Position numbers and translations under genes: made by a program
DNA from: Patescibacteria group bacterium
GTDB lineage: Bacteria > Patescibacteriota > Microgenomatia > UBA8517
Assembly: GCA_022562395.1 (NCBI GenBank)
Contig: JADFPI010000004.1
Coordinates: 1-53,300 of the forward strand
DNA: 53,300 bases
Reading direction: 5' to 3'
Notes under the pieces: model-generated
Databases searched by the model: none
Told to the model about the DNA's origin: nothing
Seen by the model: the letters and a program-made list of their open reading frames with translations, nothing else
In this document: positions 8,496 through 17,585 of the stretch, piece after piece
How positions within the stretch are numbered: the first letter of the stretch is position 1
How the letters are laid out: each line of letters begins with the position of its first letter

Positions 8496-10512
8496 TTTTT
8501 ACTCTCCAAATTTCTGCATTCGCATTTCCATAAATTTTCTCTATATTTAAGTCCCCGGGGGAAAAGGGTATCTTCTCAATATACTCTTCATACTTTGATA
8601 AATAAATATATTTTGCGTTAAGTTTTTCAAATTCCTCTCTTGCCATATCTTGGGTTTTTGCATCAAAAACCGAAGCATTATAAACAATTGGGTGTTTGCC
8701 ATACTCCTGAACGTATTTTCTTTTGTTGGCAAAAATCGCCGGCTTAATATCCGTGTGATACTCACACTGCAAGCATTCATTGTCATACACCAAAACTTTT
8801 CCCACAGGCAATACTGATAGTCTGAACAGCGCGTCAATTTCTCCTTGGCTAACTAAGTATTCTGTCGTATTTGTCTTGTACCAATTCCCCCCAGCAATAA
8901 CCGGAAACGCCACTATTAGAACGGCTATAAGCTTAAAACCTGCGCTCTTCCTAAATAACACAAAAGAGGCGGAAAATATTACGATTGCTGAAATCAATAA
9001 TAACAACCGAATTTTCTTCCCTCCGAGAAGGTGGGTAGCCTCCAGCGTCAAAGCGAACACCCCAACTCCTTCTTTCGGTACAATCCAATTTTCTCTGGGA
9101 GAAACTTCGATGGTATCATTCGACTTTTTTATGACAAGGGCATCACTCTGGCTTAAAATTTCCGGCACCTCAACTCCTCCTTTAATAATTAACTTTTCCG
9201 GCCTAAATTCGATACTGCCTTTCTCAAAAGTTAGCGCATATTCATCGTCGTCTCCATTTAAGGAATTTAGCTTGCCGAAATCAAGCTCCCAAATATCTTC
9301 GGGATTACTAATCTCGTCAAAATAAGACGGTATATAGATAGAAAGAGTAAACTCGCTATTAGGAGAGGTATAATAAGGCTCTTGAAAATCGCTATGATAG
9401 CTCCTAAAATCTATAATTTTGGTCTTGCCGCTTTCGTAATCGTGTACAAGACCAACTCTATAAGCAGGCGATTGATACCAAATTGCTTTTTTGTCTTCCC
9501 CCAACAAATCATCAGTCTCTATTAAATGGGAAGGGGAAAGGTCTGGAAAGGTATTTCTATACCAATTGCTAAAATCTTTCATCGTAGAAATTTCGAACTT
9601 ACCGCTATCTTGCAACTTGGAAACTACCTCCATTTGATTCTCAAACTCACCCCCATAAGCACCGGACTCTAAATCTCCCTCCAACCCAACCACAATCTGG
9701 CCAAACTTATTCTTGCCACGCTTGCCATAAAGATTTATTAATTTTTCAAAATACTCTGTCGGCTGCCCAACTTCGCCTAGGTGATAATCCTGCGTGCTAT
9801 AAAGACTGCTGTAGTAGCCATTTAGCGGGTCTCTTGGCGCCCATTGCATATTAACAACATCGAGTTTTACATCCAAATTCCGTGCCGGAATCCCCGAGTG
9901 ATGCTTGCTTGGATAAAAAGGGGTTGACCAATATTGCCCCCAGACTTGATATCCGTCGGTAGCAAACTGATCCGCCACAGTTAAATTCGAGTTCACACCG
10001 TATTTTTTGCTCATATACTCTAACGAGAAACTGTCCGTCCACCAACTTCCTACTGAGGCAGGATAATAACCAAATCTTTTTTTAAACTCTTCAAAAACTG
10101 TATCTATCAGTTTTATCCTTTCTTCCTGTGGATATCCGGAAAGAAAAACACTTGTTGCATGATGCCAATATCCGGTGTCGTTATATTCAACATCAGCCTT
10201 TTTAGAAAGTTCGGAAGTTACTTCAAGAAATATTCCCAGCTCTTGTGACGCGCTAAAATTTCTAACAAAAGAGACTATTTCATCGTCAATTATAATATCG
10301 TAAGTCAAAAGCCATGTCGCTGGCAATCCATTTTTACTAATAACTGCATACTGGCTTTTTAGACTGCCTAGGGAAGATTTTGTGTATCTAGATATTCGGA
10401 CAGGATTGACGAGCGTGATAAATTGACTATCGTTACCAGCATAAACCTTGTCTACTGCTGTGAAAACGGTCAACCAAAGGAAAAGGGAAGAAGCGAAAAG
10501 GACTCTTCTCAT
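8485..10512 (-). CDS. Secreted protein with NodB/polysaccharide-deacetylase-like barrel, beta-rich region, TM helices and GT-C-like C-terminal domain
   Basis: Signal peptide MRRVLFASSLFLWLTVFTAVDKVYAG; LPATWLLTYD...QELGIFLEVT...EERIKLIDTVFEEFKKRFGYYPASVGSWWTDSFSLEYMSKKYGVN follows a NodB-like pattern; two TM helices near residue 500; C-terminus ends EKIYGNANAEIWRV like GT-C proteins. Confidence 0.5.
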   Translation of the reverse strand: MRRVLFASSLFLWLTVFTAVDKVYAGNDSQFITLVNPVRISRYTKSSLGSLKSQYAVISKNGLPATWLLTYDIIIDDEIVSFVRNFSASQELGIFLEVTSELSKKADVEYNDTGYWHHATSVFLSGYPQEERIKLIDTVFEEFKKRFGYYPASVGSWWTDSFSLEYMSKKYGVNSNLTVADQFATDGYQVWGQYWSTPFYPSKHHSGIPARNLDVKLDVVNMQWAPRDPLNGYYSSLYSTQDYHLGEVGQPTEYFEKLINLYGKRGKNKFGQIVVGLEGDLESGAYGGEFENQMEVVSKLQDSGKFEISTMKDFSNWYRNTFPDLSPSHLIETDDLLGEDKKAIWYQSPAYRVGLVHDYESGKTKIIDFRSYHSDFQEPYYTSPNSEFTLSIYIPSYFDEISNPEDIWELDFGKLNSLNGDDDEYALTFEKGSIEFRPEKLIIKGGVEVPEILSQSDALVIKKSNDTIEVSPRENWIVPKEGVGVFALTLEATHLLGGKKIRLLLLISAIVIFSASFVLFRKSAGFKLIAVLIVAFPVIAGGNWYKTNTTEYLVSQGEIDALFRLSVLPVGKVLVYDNECLQCEYHTDIKPAIFANKRKYVQEYGKHPIVYNASVFDAKTQDMAREEFEKLNAKYIYLSKYEEYIEKIPFSPGDLNIEKIYGNANAEIWRVKNGT

Positions 10513-11348
10513 TTGTTCTTATTTAAAGTCAAATATTCGGGGGTTATCCAGTTTTTTCTATTTTTGTAGTCATAAAAACGAAGTATTCTCAATCTGTAAA
10601 AAACTGCCATGGTGTCCCAAAGCATCCTCCATACTGTCGTTATAAACCCCTTTGATGCAATCGTTGAAGCTCCTCCAAAGGGCATTTTCATCTCAATGGG
10701 TGCCTCATAAATCCGGCTAAAGCCCAGGTAATTGGCGACGGACAGTATCTCTACATCAAAAGCAAACTGCTTAACAAGAAGGCGAGGCAATGTTTTCTCA
10801 AGCACTTCTCGTCTAAAAAACTTCATACCGACTTGGGTATCTTTAACTTTAAGTCCAAAAAGAACTCTCACCAAAATTTGATATCCAAATGAAAGTATTT
10901 TTCGCTGCCAGGGATAAATAACTTTCGAGGCAGGATGGCGTTTCGAGCCAACGATTATGTCTGCGTCGTACCACTCAAAATGCTCCAAAAGCATTGAAAG
11001 ACCGTTGGGGTTAAGTTCAATCCCTGCATCTATAAAGGCAATGATATCTCCCCGTGCCCTGGCCATTCCAAAGCGAACTGCGTGTCCTTTTCCGAGATTA
11101 GTAAGATAGCCTGCTACTCGAACTTTTCCGGGAAATTTTCTAGCAACTTTTTTAGCTTTCTCGTAAGTTTTGTCTTCTCTGCCGTCAACAACACAGATAA
11201 TTTCATAATCATGGCGAATTTGGTCTAAAACTTCTTTGATCTGGTTGAGGTTTCTCTCAATAAACTTTTCTGAACTGTAAGCAGGAATTATTACCGAAAG
11301 TAGGCGGTTTTTATGCTTTTTGCTTGGCCCGGCGGGATTCATGCCCAA
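10509..11348 (-). CDS. GT2 glycosyltransferase, dolichyl/polyprenyl-phosphate glucose synthase-like
   Basis: LSVIIPAYSSEKFIERNL, FIDAGIEL, VKDTQVGMKFFRREVLE. Confidence 0.8.
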   Translation of the reverse strand: MGMNPAGPSKKHKNRLLSVIIPAYSSEKFIERNLNQIKEVLDQIRHDYEIICVVDGREDKTYEKAKKVARKFPGKVRVAGYLTNLGKGHAVRFGMARARGDIIAFIDAGIELNPNGLSMLLEHFEWYDADIIVGSKRHPASKVIYPWQRKILSFGYQILVRVLFGLKVKDTQVGMKFFRREVLEKTLPRLLVKQFAFDVEILSVANYLGFSRIYEAPIEMKMPFGGASTIASKGFITTVWRMLWDTMAVFYRLRILRFYDYKNRKNWITPEYLTLNKNK

Positions 11349-12603
11349 AGTATAGCAATAGTGAGGCTATTAAGAAAGAAGTCGAAAATATAGAAACTTT
11401 AATAACGGATAAAATTGTATCGTGCCAAAACCATATCCCTACTACTTGCGCTGCTGCAGCGATTAAAGGAAAAACAACAACCTTCGTTTTCTCTATAGAC
11501 AAAAAGTAGCTGATAAATAAAGAGGATAGAGTAAAAAGGGCCATAAAAACTCCAAACCAAAAAAGCAAAGGCGCCGCCTCAAGATAGGCCGTACCAAAAA
11601 GAATTTTTATGGAAAATTCAGGAAAAAGTGAATAAATTAAAAGAACCCCGGATGCAATCAGCATTGTCAATAACAAACTATAAATAAAAATCTTTCTATA
11701 ATTCTCTCCTTTTGCGTATCTTCTTGAAATCATTGGAAACATAACTGTAGATACCGGCGCTGCGCCAAAGAAAATTATTCTCCCCAGTGTCGATAAAGAA
11801 GCATAGAGTCCTGCTTCGTAGGGGGGGAAAAAATGTTTTACCAAAATAATGTCCGTTGAGTATAAAGAAGTCACGGCAACCGTCTGAAAGATTATAGGAA
11901 TCGAGTAAATAAAAAGTTGGCGGCTTTTTTTGAAATTCCTTTCTTTTCCTCCTAAAAATTCTTTAAGGAAAAACCTTGAGATCACCCACCCTGCGGCGAA
12001 GGCTAAAAACATACCCAAAGTTGCGCCAAAAACGGAAAGCCCCAAATAAACAAATAAAAGCCCCAGGATAAGTTTTAAAAACGCCTCGCTAAGCGCTGTG
12101 CCAATAAACTTTTCAAATTTCAAAAGTCCTAGGAGAAAAGATTTGTTTATAAAAGCAAGCGTACTGACCAAAAAAATAGGTCCAACTAAAAACAAAGTCT
12201 TTGAATCTATCTGCAAAGATGACGACAAAAAAGGAACCAGCGCCGAAAAGACAAGAAGTACAGAAACGCCGAGAATAAATCCCTTTTTGCTAAGCCAGGA
12301 AAGCATTGCCTTTCTTTCATTCTTTTTTGCTGAGGAAACAAACTTGACTATAACCAAATAGAAAGAGGAAGAGACTACTCCCATCAGGCCAAGGATAGAA
12401 ATAAGAGTTGCCAGCTCGCTGTATGACGAGGGCCCTAAAATTCTTCCGAGAATCAAGTGATAGATGTAAGCAAAAAAGTTGGCGACATTACTCCCAACAA
12501 TCATAATTGCGCTACCGGAAAAAAGAGGGTTTTTTACTATCTCTTTTCCAGAAAATCTTAAATTGAAAATTGAAAATTGAAAATTGAAAATTCTATTTAT
12601 CAT
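11311..12603 (-). CDS. Polysaccharide flippase (Wzx/MATE-like)
   Basis: About 12 predicted TM segments; flippase-like organisation; likely start is M4 of the ORF track call (12612). Confidence 0.75.
   Translation of the reverse strand: MINRIFNFQFSIFNLRFSGKEIVKNPLFSGSAIMIVGSNVANFFAYIYHLILGRILGPSSYSELATLISILGLMGVVSSSFYLVIVKFVSSAKKNERKAMLSWLSKKGFILGVSVLLVFSALVPFLSSSLQIDSKTLFLVGPIFLVSTLAFINKSFLLGLLKFEKFIGTALSEAFLKLILGLLFVYLGLSVFGATLGMFLAFAAGWVISRFFLKEFLGGKERNFKKSRQLFIYSIPIIFQTVAVTSLYSTDIILVKHFFPPYEAGLYASLSTLGRIIFFGAAPVSTVMFPMISRRYAKGENYRKIFIYSLLLTMLIASGVLLIYSLFPEFSIKILFGTAYLEAAPLLFWFGVFMALFTLSSLFISYFLSIEKTKVVVFPLIAAAAQVVGIWFWHDTILSVIKVSIFSTSFLIASLLLYFGHESRRAKQKA
12562..12592. repeat. Heptamer block (ATTGAAA)x4
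   Basis: Perfect 7-bp tandem repeat; encodes NFQFSIFN in the flippase N-terminus. Confidence 0.9.
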
Positions 12604-13790
12604 GCTACCCAATATCCTCTAATAAAAAAGGCGGAGGCTAAGCCTAATAATATAAATAGTATTGAAAGAAGAACAATCTGTAAAACCCTATTTAGTTTCA
12701 AAAAATAAATAGCCATCAGTAAAAATCCGGGGAAAAGAACAATCACGTATCTGGGGAGCGAAGAAAAGCTTCCAGATAAAGTGGGAATTAAAAATCCTAA
12801 AGTAAGATAAATCGCGTAACTTAAGCGTATTTTAAAAAAGGAAATTATGGACAAGATGCTAAAGAGTATTGCCACTGTAAGCTCCAAAAAAGTAGTAAAG
12901 ACGACAGGAAAATAGGAGTAGGTTAAATTGGGTAAAATTTTGAAAAAATAACGATAAAATACTTGAGGCAAAATTATCGGAGTAGTTGAGCGTTGTTCTC
13001 CAAACCCTGAAAGAGTATGAACAAAGGCAAGTGGGTCGCCAGTGCTAACTTTTAGGTAAAACATATAAAAAATAAGGCCCAGAGGAACTATTAAAAGCCA
13101 GGCGACCTTTAAGGGGTTACCCCTTAAAGGTCTTCGCACAATAACATCTTTGAGTTTATTCCAGCCAAACATTTCTATCAAAAGTACGGGCAAAAGAAGT
13201 ATTCCTATAAATCGGGTGGCTGTTGAAATTGCCGCCAGAATAGCGGCTGGGAGCCAATTTTTCTTTCTTGCAAAGTAAAAAGACCAAGTAACCAACGCTA
13301 AAAACAGGCTCTCTGTATAAACGCTTCCGAAGTAAAAAGACGCGGGAAATAAAAGGATAAGTAAAATCGTGGCTCTGGTAACTTTCTCTGGAAAATCAAG
13401 CCTTATTAATCTATAAATTCCTATCAGTGCGATTAAAAAAGATAAATTCGATATGATTAAACCGGAAAGAGTAAAAGTGGCTAAGCCAGAATCAAAAGGA
13501 AGGGCCAAAATTTTTGTCAGTAGAGGATAAAAGGGGAAAAAGGCCTGTTCGCCTTGACCATATCCCCTTTGAGCAATTGAAAGATAGTGTTCTCCGTCAA
13601 AATTCGCCCAAGTCCAAAATAGGGGAACCTTAAGATAGTTTTCTAATCCACCCCCTAAAAAATTTCTTTGTAAAGACAACCTATCGGCAAAACCCACAAA
13701 AACAAACAAAGTTAATCTCCAAACAATAAAGAAAAAAAGTAGATATTTAAATTCTTTACTTCTCAAAAAGCTTGTAATTGTAGTTTTCAT
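12600..13790 (-). CDS. PIG-V/mannosyltransferase-like GT-C membrane protein
   Basis: WANFDGEHYLSIAQRGYGQGEQAFFPFYPLL (PIG-V-type motif), polytopic. Confidence 0.7.
   Translation of the reverse strand: MKTTITSFLRSKEFKYLLFFFIVWRLTLFVFVGFADRLSLQRNFLGGGLENYLKVPLFWTWANFDGEHYLSIAQRGYGQGEQAFFPFYPLLTKILALPFDSGLATFTLSGLIISNLSFLIALIGIYRLIRLDFPEKVTRATILLILLFPASFYFGSVYTESLFLALVTWSFYFARKKNWLPAAILAAISTATRFIGILLLPVLLIEMFGWNKLKDVIVRRPLRGNPLKVAWLLIVPLGLIFYMFYLKVSTGDPLAFVHTLSGFGEQRSTTPIILPQVFYRYFFKILPNLTYSYFPVVFTTFLELTVAILFSILSIISFFKIRLSYAIYLTLGFLIPTLSGSFSSLPRYVIVLFPGFLLMAIYFLKLNRVLQIVLLSILFILLGLASAFFIRGYWVA
13104..13132. repeat. 29-nt coding palindrome GACCTTTAAGGGG-TTA-CCCCTTAAAGGTC
   Basis: 13-bp perfect arms; encodes RRPLRGNPLKV in PIG-V-like CDS. 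Confidence 0.9.
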
Positions 13791-14965
13791 TTCAAAATTT
13801 CTTTGTAAACCTCAAGGGTGGATTCAGCTGTTTTTTTCCATGTAAATTTCTTTACTGTCTCTTGTCCTTCATTTACCATTTTGATCCTTAAGCTTTTATT
13901 TTTTATCAACTCAGAAATTTTTTCGGCGATTTCTTTAGGGTTATTTGGATCTGCAAAAAGTGCTGCTTGCCCCGCAAAGCCTCGGCGGCGTGGGGCACCT
14001 TCCACTATTTCAACTAGGGCTTGAGTTTTAGCCGCAACAACAGGAGTTCCACAGGCAAATGCTTCTAAAACCGAAAGGCCAAAACCTTCATAAAAAGATG
14101 GCTGGCAATAAACAGTTGCTAGATTATAAATTTGAACTAAGTCTTCGTCGGGTACATAGCCTAGCCGAATAATCGTTTTCGTATTTTCAAATTCTTCTAA
14201 TAATTTCTCGTAATGTGCTTGTTCCGGATGTGGTTTTCCGAAAAGATATCTTGCCCAATCTTGCGGCCCCTCTAAACTTTCTAAATTAAATGCTGCGCCC
14301 CTGATATCTTTTGCTTGTTTACCACAAATTACAAGATGAATCTTTGCTTTTTTACAGGCATTAACTAGCCCTAAAACATTCTTGTTGTGGTTAACATCGC
14401 CGACATAGAGCACGAAGCGCCCAGGCAAACCATAACGTCTCTTAATTTCCAATTTCCAATTTCCAATTTCCAATTTTCTAAATATCTTACGGGGTGCAAG
14501 GTAGGTGACATAAATTTTTTCCTGGGGAACCCCTAAAAATCTGACTATGTCTTTTTTTGAAGTTTTCGATATAGTGATAATTGCTTCAGCCTTTTTAATT
14601 CTTGCCTTTTGAACCATAAATCTTATCTTTCCCTTAATACCTGGCGGATAGTGTTTCGGATAAATTAGCGGAATCAAATCGTGAATTGTCACAATATATT
14701 TTGTCGGAACTTTTGGAGGAATAGTTAGAAAAAATGGGTGGAAATACTGAAAATGTAGTAAGTCATACTTAGATAAATCTGCCTTCCCAAAATCAACGGC
14801 TTCTATTTTTAAGCCTTTTAGCTTGCCCCGTTGCGATTTAGTCGCTTTACGGGGTATCTTTGTTTTTTCGTCGAGCGCGAGCAATAGCTCGCGGGTATGC
14901 ACTCCAATTCCCCTAACTTTATGCCCGCTAACTAACGGACCGCTATCTACGGCAATTTTTTTCAT
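13787..14965 (-). CDS. GT4 family glycosyltransferase (with embedded repeat-derived insertions)
   Basis: VTIHDLIPLIYP, VGDVNHNKNV, CQPSFYEGFGLSVLEAFACGTPVVAAKTQALVEIVE. Confidence 0.85.
   Translation of the reverse strand: MKKIAVDSGPLVSGHKVRGIGVHTRELLLALDEKTKIPRKATKSQRGKLKGLKIEAVDFGKADLSKYDLLHFQYFHPFFLTIPPKVPTKYIVTIHDLIPLIYPKHYPPGIKGKIRFMVQKARIKKAEAIITISKTSKKDIVRFLGVPQEKIYVTYLAPRKIFRKLEIGNWKLEIKRRYGLPGRFVLYVGDVNHNKNVLGLVNACKKAKIHLVICGKQAKDIRGAAFNLESLEGPQDWARYLFGKPHPEQAHYEKLLEEFENTKTIIRLGYVPDEDLVQIYNLATVYCQPSFYEGFGLSVLEAFACGTPVVAAKTQALVEIVEGAPRRRGFAGQAALFADPNNPKEIAEKISELIKNKSLRIKMVNEGQETVKKFTWKKTAESTLEVYKEILK
13968..13997. repeat. Imperfect coding palindrome TGCCCC...TGGGGCA
   Basis: Encodes EGAPRRRGFAGQ in GT4. 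Confidence 0.5.
14444..14477. repeat. Heptamer block (AATTTCC)x4 plus partial
   Basis: Perfect 7-bp tandem repeat; encodes KLEIGNWKLEI in GT4. Confidence 0.9.
14826..14854. repeat. Imperfect coding palindrome CCCCGTTGCGA-TTTAG-TCGCTTTACGGGG
   Basis: Encodes IPRKATKSQRGK in GT4. Confidence 0.7.
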
Positions 14966-15330
14966 CTTACTAAAACTCCTTCCGGAATCTCCAAGTCGTA
15001 GATACCTAATTGGCCATGAATTGGAAAAACAGGATCAATTTTCCGCAGATTTCTCAAAAACCAACTGTGTGCCCCTTTATAAACTTCTATACAGGCTGCT
15101 TTTTCGTGCTCTTTTTTCATTGGCCCTACGTCGTACAACTCAACAATACAAATTGCGCAACCATAGGGTTCTATTTCAGGCTTGCGAGATGAGCAAATCA
15201 CAAGGTCTCCTCGGTATCTTGTCGACCATTTTCTGGTTTCTATTGTTTTTTTACCCTCGGCTACCAAATTCGCCCAGGGCTGTTTTAACGAAAGCGCCTT
15301 CATCGTTTTCTTTTCAATTCTTTTCGCCAT
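14962..15330 (-). CDS. ASCH-domain protein
   Basis: MKALSLKQPWANLVAEGKKTIETRKWSTRYRGDLVI, typical ASCH; likely start is M10. Confidence 0.8.
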   Translation of the reverse strand: MAKRIEKKTMKALSLKQPWANLVAEGKKTIETRKWSTRYRGDLVICSSRKPEIEPYGCAICIVELYDVGPMKKEHEKAACIEVYKGAHSWFLRNLRKIDPVFPIHGQLGIYDLEIPEGVLVR

Positions 15331-15360
15331 AGAGTAGATTTGTCACTACTACCACACACT

Positions 15361-15407
15361 GCAGCGCGGTAATAGTACATACTCTGCCTTAACCGCTATT
15401 ACCCTGC
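15361..15407. repeat. Intergenic inverted repeat GCAG..GGTAATAG / CTATTACC-CTGC
   Basis: 8-bp perfect plus 4-bp arms with a bulge. Confidence 0.6.
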
Positions 15408-15437
15408 TACAACCGCAATTTTACCTTTCAGTTTCAT
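15399..15437 (-). pseudogene. Vestige of a second SDR gene start (MKLKGKIAVVAG-stop)
   Basis: ATG at 15437 abuts the TAG (15438-15440) of the upstream SDR; translates MKLKGKIAVVAG then TAA TAG, matching MKLRNKVAVVTGA of the neighbouring SDR. Confidence 0.45.
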
Positions 15438-16160
15438 CTATTTTAATTGTTCGGTAGGAAACAACGTTATTTCGTCCTTAACCTCATCATTTTTAATTAT
15501 CTCAATCAACTTTTTCGCAACCCACTTTGGAGTGAAATACTTTTTTCCCTCTTTCTGCTTACGAAGTCTATCTTTCAGTTCACCTGGACCAAAGTCAGTT
15601 AACGTGCTACCTAAAGTTATCAGACAAAATCTTGGTATCTTCCTTTCATAATCTTTGGACAAGGCAAGATTTAATCCCCTTAAGCCAAATTTCGAAACTA
15701 TATAGGCAATTCTATTAGGATCAAGAGGTGCTGTCCCTAATACTGACCCAATACTTACAACAACAGAGTCTTTTGATTTTTTGAGTAAGGGGATCAAGCC
15801 TTTAGTTAGCAAAAAAGGCGCAGTTAAATTAACCGAGATTGAATCGTCCCACTCTTTTAAGGTAATGTCCTCAATTCCTTTGTAAATTCCAATTCCGGCA
15901 ACATTAAAAAGCAAATCGATTTTGTTTAAATCCTTTAATATTCTTTTTATAACTTTTTCAATTTCTTTAGTATCTCGAAAATCTGCCAAATAAAAGGTGT
16001 GCCCTTCACTAGAAAGAGAGTTTATTAATTTTTTGGTTTTGTCTTCGCTTTTTGAAAAGAGGATACATTTAACACCCTCTCTATCAAGTTCACGAACAAT
16101 AGCACTTCCCATTCCACCGGCAGCACCAGTAACAACCGCAACTTTATTCCTTAATTTCAT
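15438..16160 (-). CDS. Short-chain dehydrogenase/reductase
   Basis: NKVAVVTGAAGGMGSAIV, NVAGIG; SxxxxxxxxxYxxxK region with YIVSK. Confidence 0.85.
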   Translation of the reverse strand: MKLRNKVAVVTGAAGGMGSAIVRELDREGVKCILFSKSEDKTKKLINSLSSEGHTFYLADFRDTKEIEKVIKRILKDLNKIDLLFNVAGIGIYKGIEDITLKEWDDSISVNLTAPFLLTKGLIPLLKKSKDSVVVSIGSVLGTAPLDPNRIAYIVSKFGLRGLNLALSKDYERKIPRFCLITLGSTLTDFGPGELKDRLRKQKEGKKYFTPKWVAKKLIEIIKNDEVKDEITLFPTEQLK

Positions 16161-16621
16161 AATTCATACTCTCTAACTCCATCCGTACCGAATAATTTTT
16201 CATTAAAAAATTTGATATAAATTGGTTTTACTCTGTACATTTTTGAACCGACCACTTTAGATTTCAAATTTTTGAAATTAATAATATCTTCTGCGCCAGG
16301 AGCGGCTTTGTTCCACATATCAATAAGCACTTTTATACGCCTCCAGCTTGTCACAATGCTTGCTATTCCCTGAAGCTGAACTCCAACTTTTTTTTCAGAA
16401 TTTAGGGTGCGAGAGTCATAAATAGCACAAGCGACTTTGCTATTTTTGGCAATATCTCTACAGTGCTTTGACTGTGTAGAGCTTACAAAATATAAATTTA
16501 AATCTTCATCATTTACAAAATAAACTGTCGCCACCCAAGGTTTATCTACACTAGTCGCAAGAGTCATCAAATTCTGCGACTTGAGATACTTCAACAGCTG
16601 TCTTTTATCTTTCAGTTTCAT
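16157..16621 (-). CDS. Pyridoxamine 5'-phosphate oxidase-like FMN-binding protein
   Basis: NLMTLATSVDKPWVATVYFVNDEDLNLYFVSS split-barrel pattern. Confidence 0.7.
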   Translation of the reverse strand: MKLKDKRQLLKYLKSQNLMTLATSVDKPWVATVYFVNDEDLNLYFVSSTQSKHCRDIAKNSKVACAIYDSRTLNSEKKVGVQLQGIASIVTSWRRIKVLIDMWNKAAPGAEDIINFKNLKSKVVGSKMYRVKPIYIKFFNEKLFGTDGVREYEL

Positions 16622-16660
16622 ACTAGTATTATACTTTCTCCATCTGTCAATATTTGAAAT

Positions 16661-16697
16661 ACGCCCCGTAAAAATTTGCTTCGCAAATTAACGGCGT
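16661..16697. repeat. Intergenic hairpin ACGCCCCGTAAAAATTTGC-TTC-GCAAATTAACGGCGT
   Basis: Near-complete arm pairing. Confidence 0.8.
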
Positions 16698-16700
16698 AAA

Positions 16701-17585
16701 CTAACCCTTCTTCACCCCAGACCAATACTTGAAATAAGCTAAGGGGTAATGCATGGCAGAAAATAAAGACCAGATAAAGCCACGCATTCCATCAAGGAAG
16801 CCTAAGTGACGAAAGTATAGGTTTAAGAAAACAGTCAAAGGTTTAGTAAATGAATAATAAAAAAGTGTTAAATAACTTAAACTGACCTTCTTAGACTTAA
16901 ACTGGTCTGCTGTTAAATCGGTGTACCTATTCATTCTAGCAAGGTACTTTTCGAAGGTAGGAGAGTCGTGATGCTCCAAATCATTAAAAAGCCATACGAC
17001 TTCTCCGTCAACCTCCATTTGTTCATGCACGGATTCAGATGGAAAACGCGCCTTGTCTTTCTTAATAAGACGGATAACTCCATCGGGATATGCTCCTGCG
17101 TGCATTAAAGGCTTTCCGAGGAAATAATTTACTCTTGGAACAAAAAACGCCGTAATTTCGCCAGTTCTCTTACCAATTGGGCCATCCCTTTGTTCAATTA
17201 GTCTTTGATGTTTCTGAAAAAGTTTCCATTTCTTCTTGTCTTTAGGACTTCTGCCTCTAAGCTCTAAGTTGCTAAGCTGTAAAACGTTCTTAATCTCTTT
17301 TGCCAACTTCACCGTCACTCTCTCATCAGCATCTAACTGCAGTATCCACTCACCCGTCGCTTTGTCCAAAGCCTTTTGTTTACTTATATGGAAAATGGGC
17401 TGGTGTTTTACTTTATAAACCGTCGCACCCATTTTTTTTGCGATATCGCGAGTTTTGTCGGTCGAACTTTCATCGACCACGATAATTTCATCGGCAATAT
17501 CTTTTACAGATTCTAGACAAGCTTTAATATTTTTCTCTTCGTTTCTGGTCGCAAGTACTACCGATAGTTTCATCTTAATTAGCAA
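16701..17585 (-). CDS. GT2 glycosyltransferase (WaaE/KdtX-like)
   Basis: LSVVLATRNEEKNIKACLESVKDIADEIIVVDESSTDKT, LQLDADERV. Confidence 0.85.
   Translation of the reverse strand: MLIKMKLSVVLATRNEEKNIKACLESVKDIADEIIVVDESSTDKTRDIAKKMGATVYKVKHQPIFHISKQKALDKATGEWILQLDADERVTVKLAKEIKNVLQLSNLELRGRSPKDKKKWKLFQKHQRLIEQRDGPIGKRTGEITAFFVPRVNYFLGKPLMHAGAYPDGVIRLIKKDKARFPSESVHEQMEVDGEVVWLFNDLEHHDSPTFEKYLARMNRYTDLTADQFKSKKVSLSYLTLFYYSFTKPLTVFLNLYFRHLGFLDGMRGFIWSLFSAMHYPLAYFKYWSGVKKG
17255..17283. repeat. Heptamer/octamer block CTCTAAG CTCTAAG TTGCTAAG CTGTAAA
   Basis: Read directly; in GT2 CDS. Confidence 0.6.
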
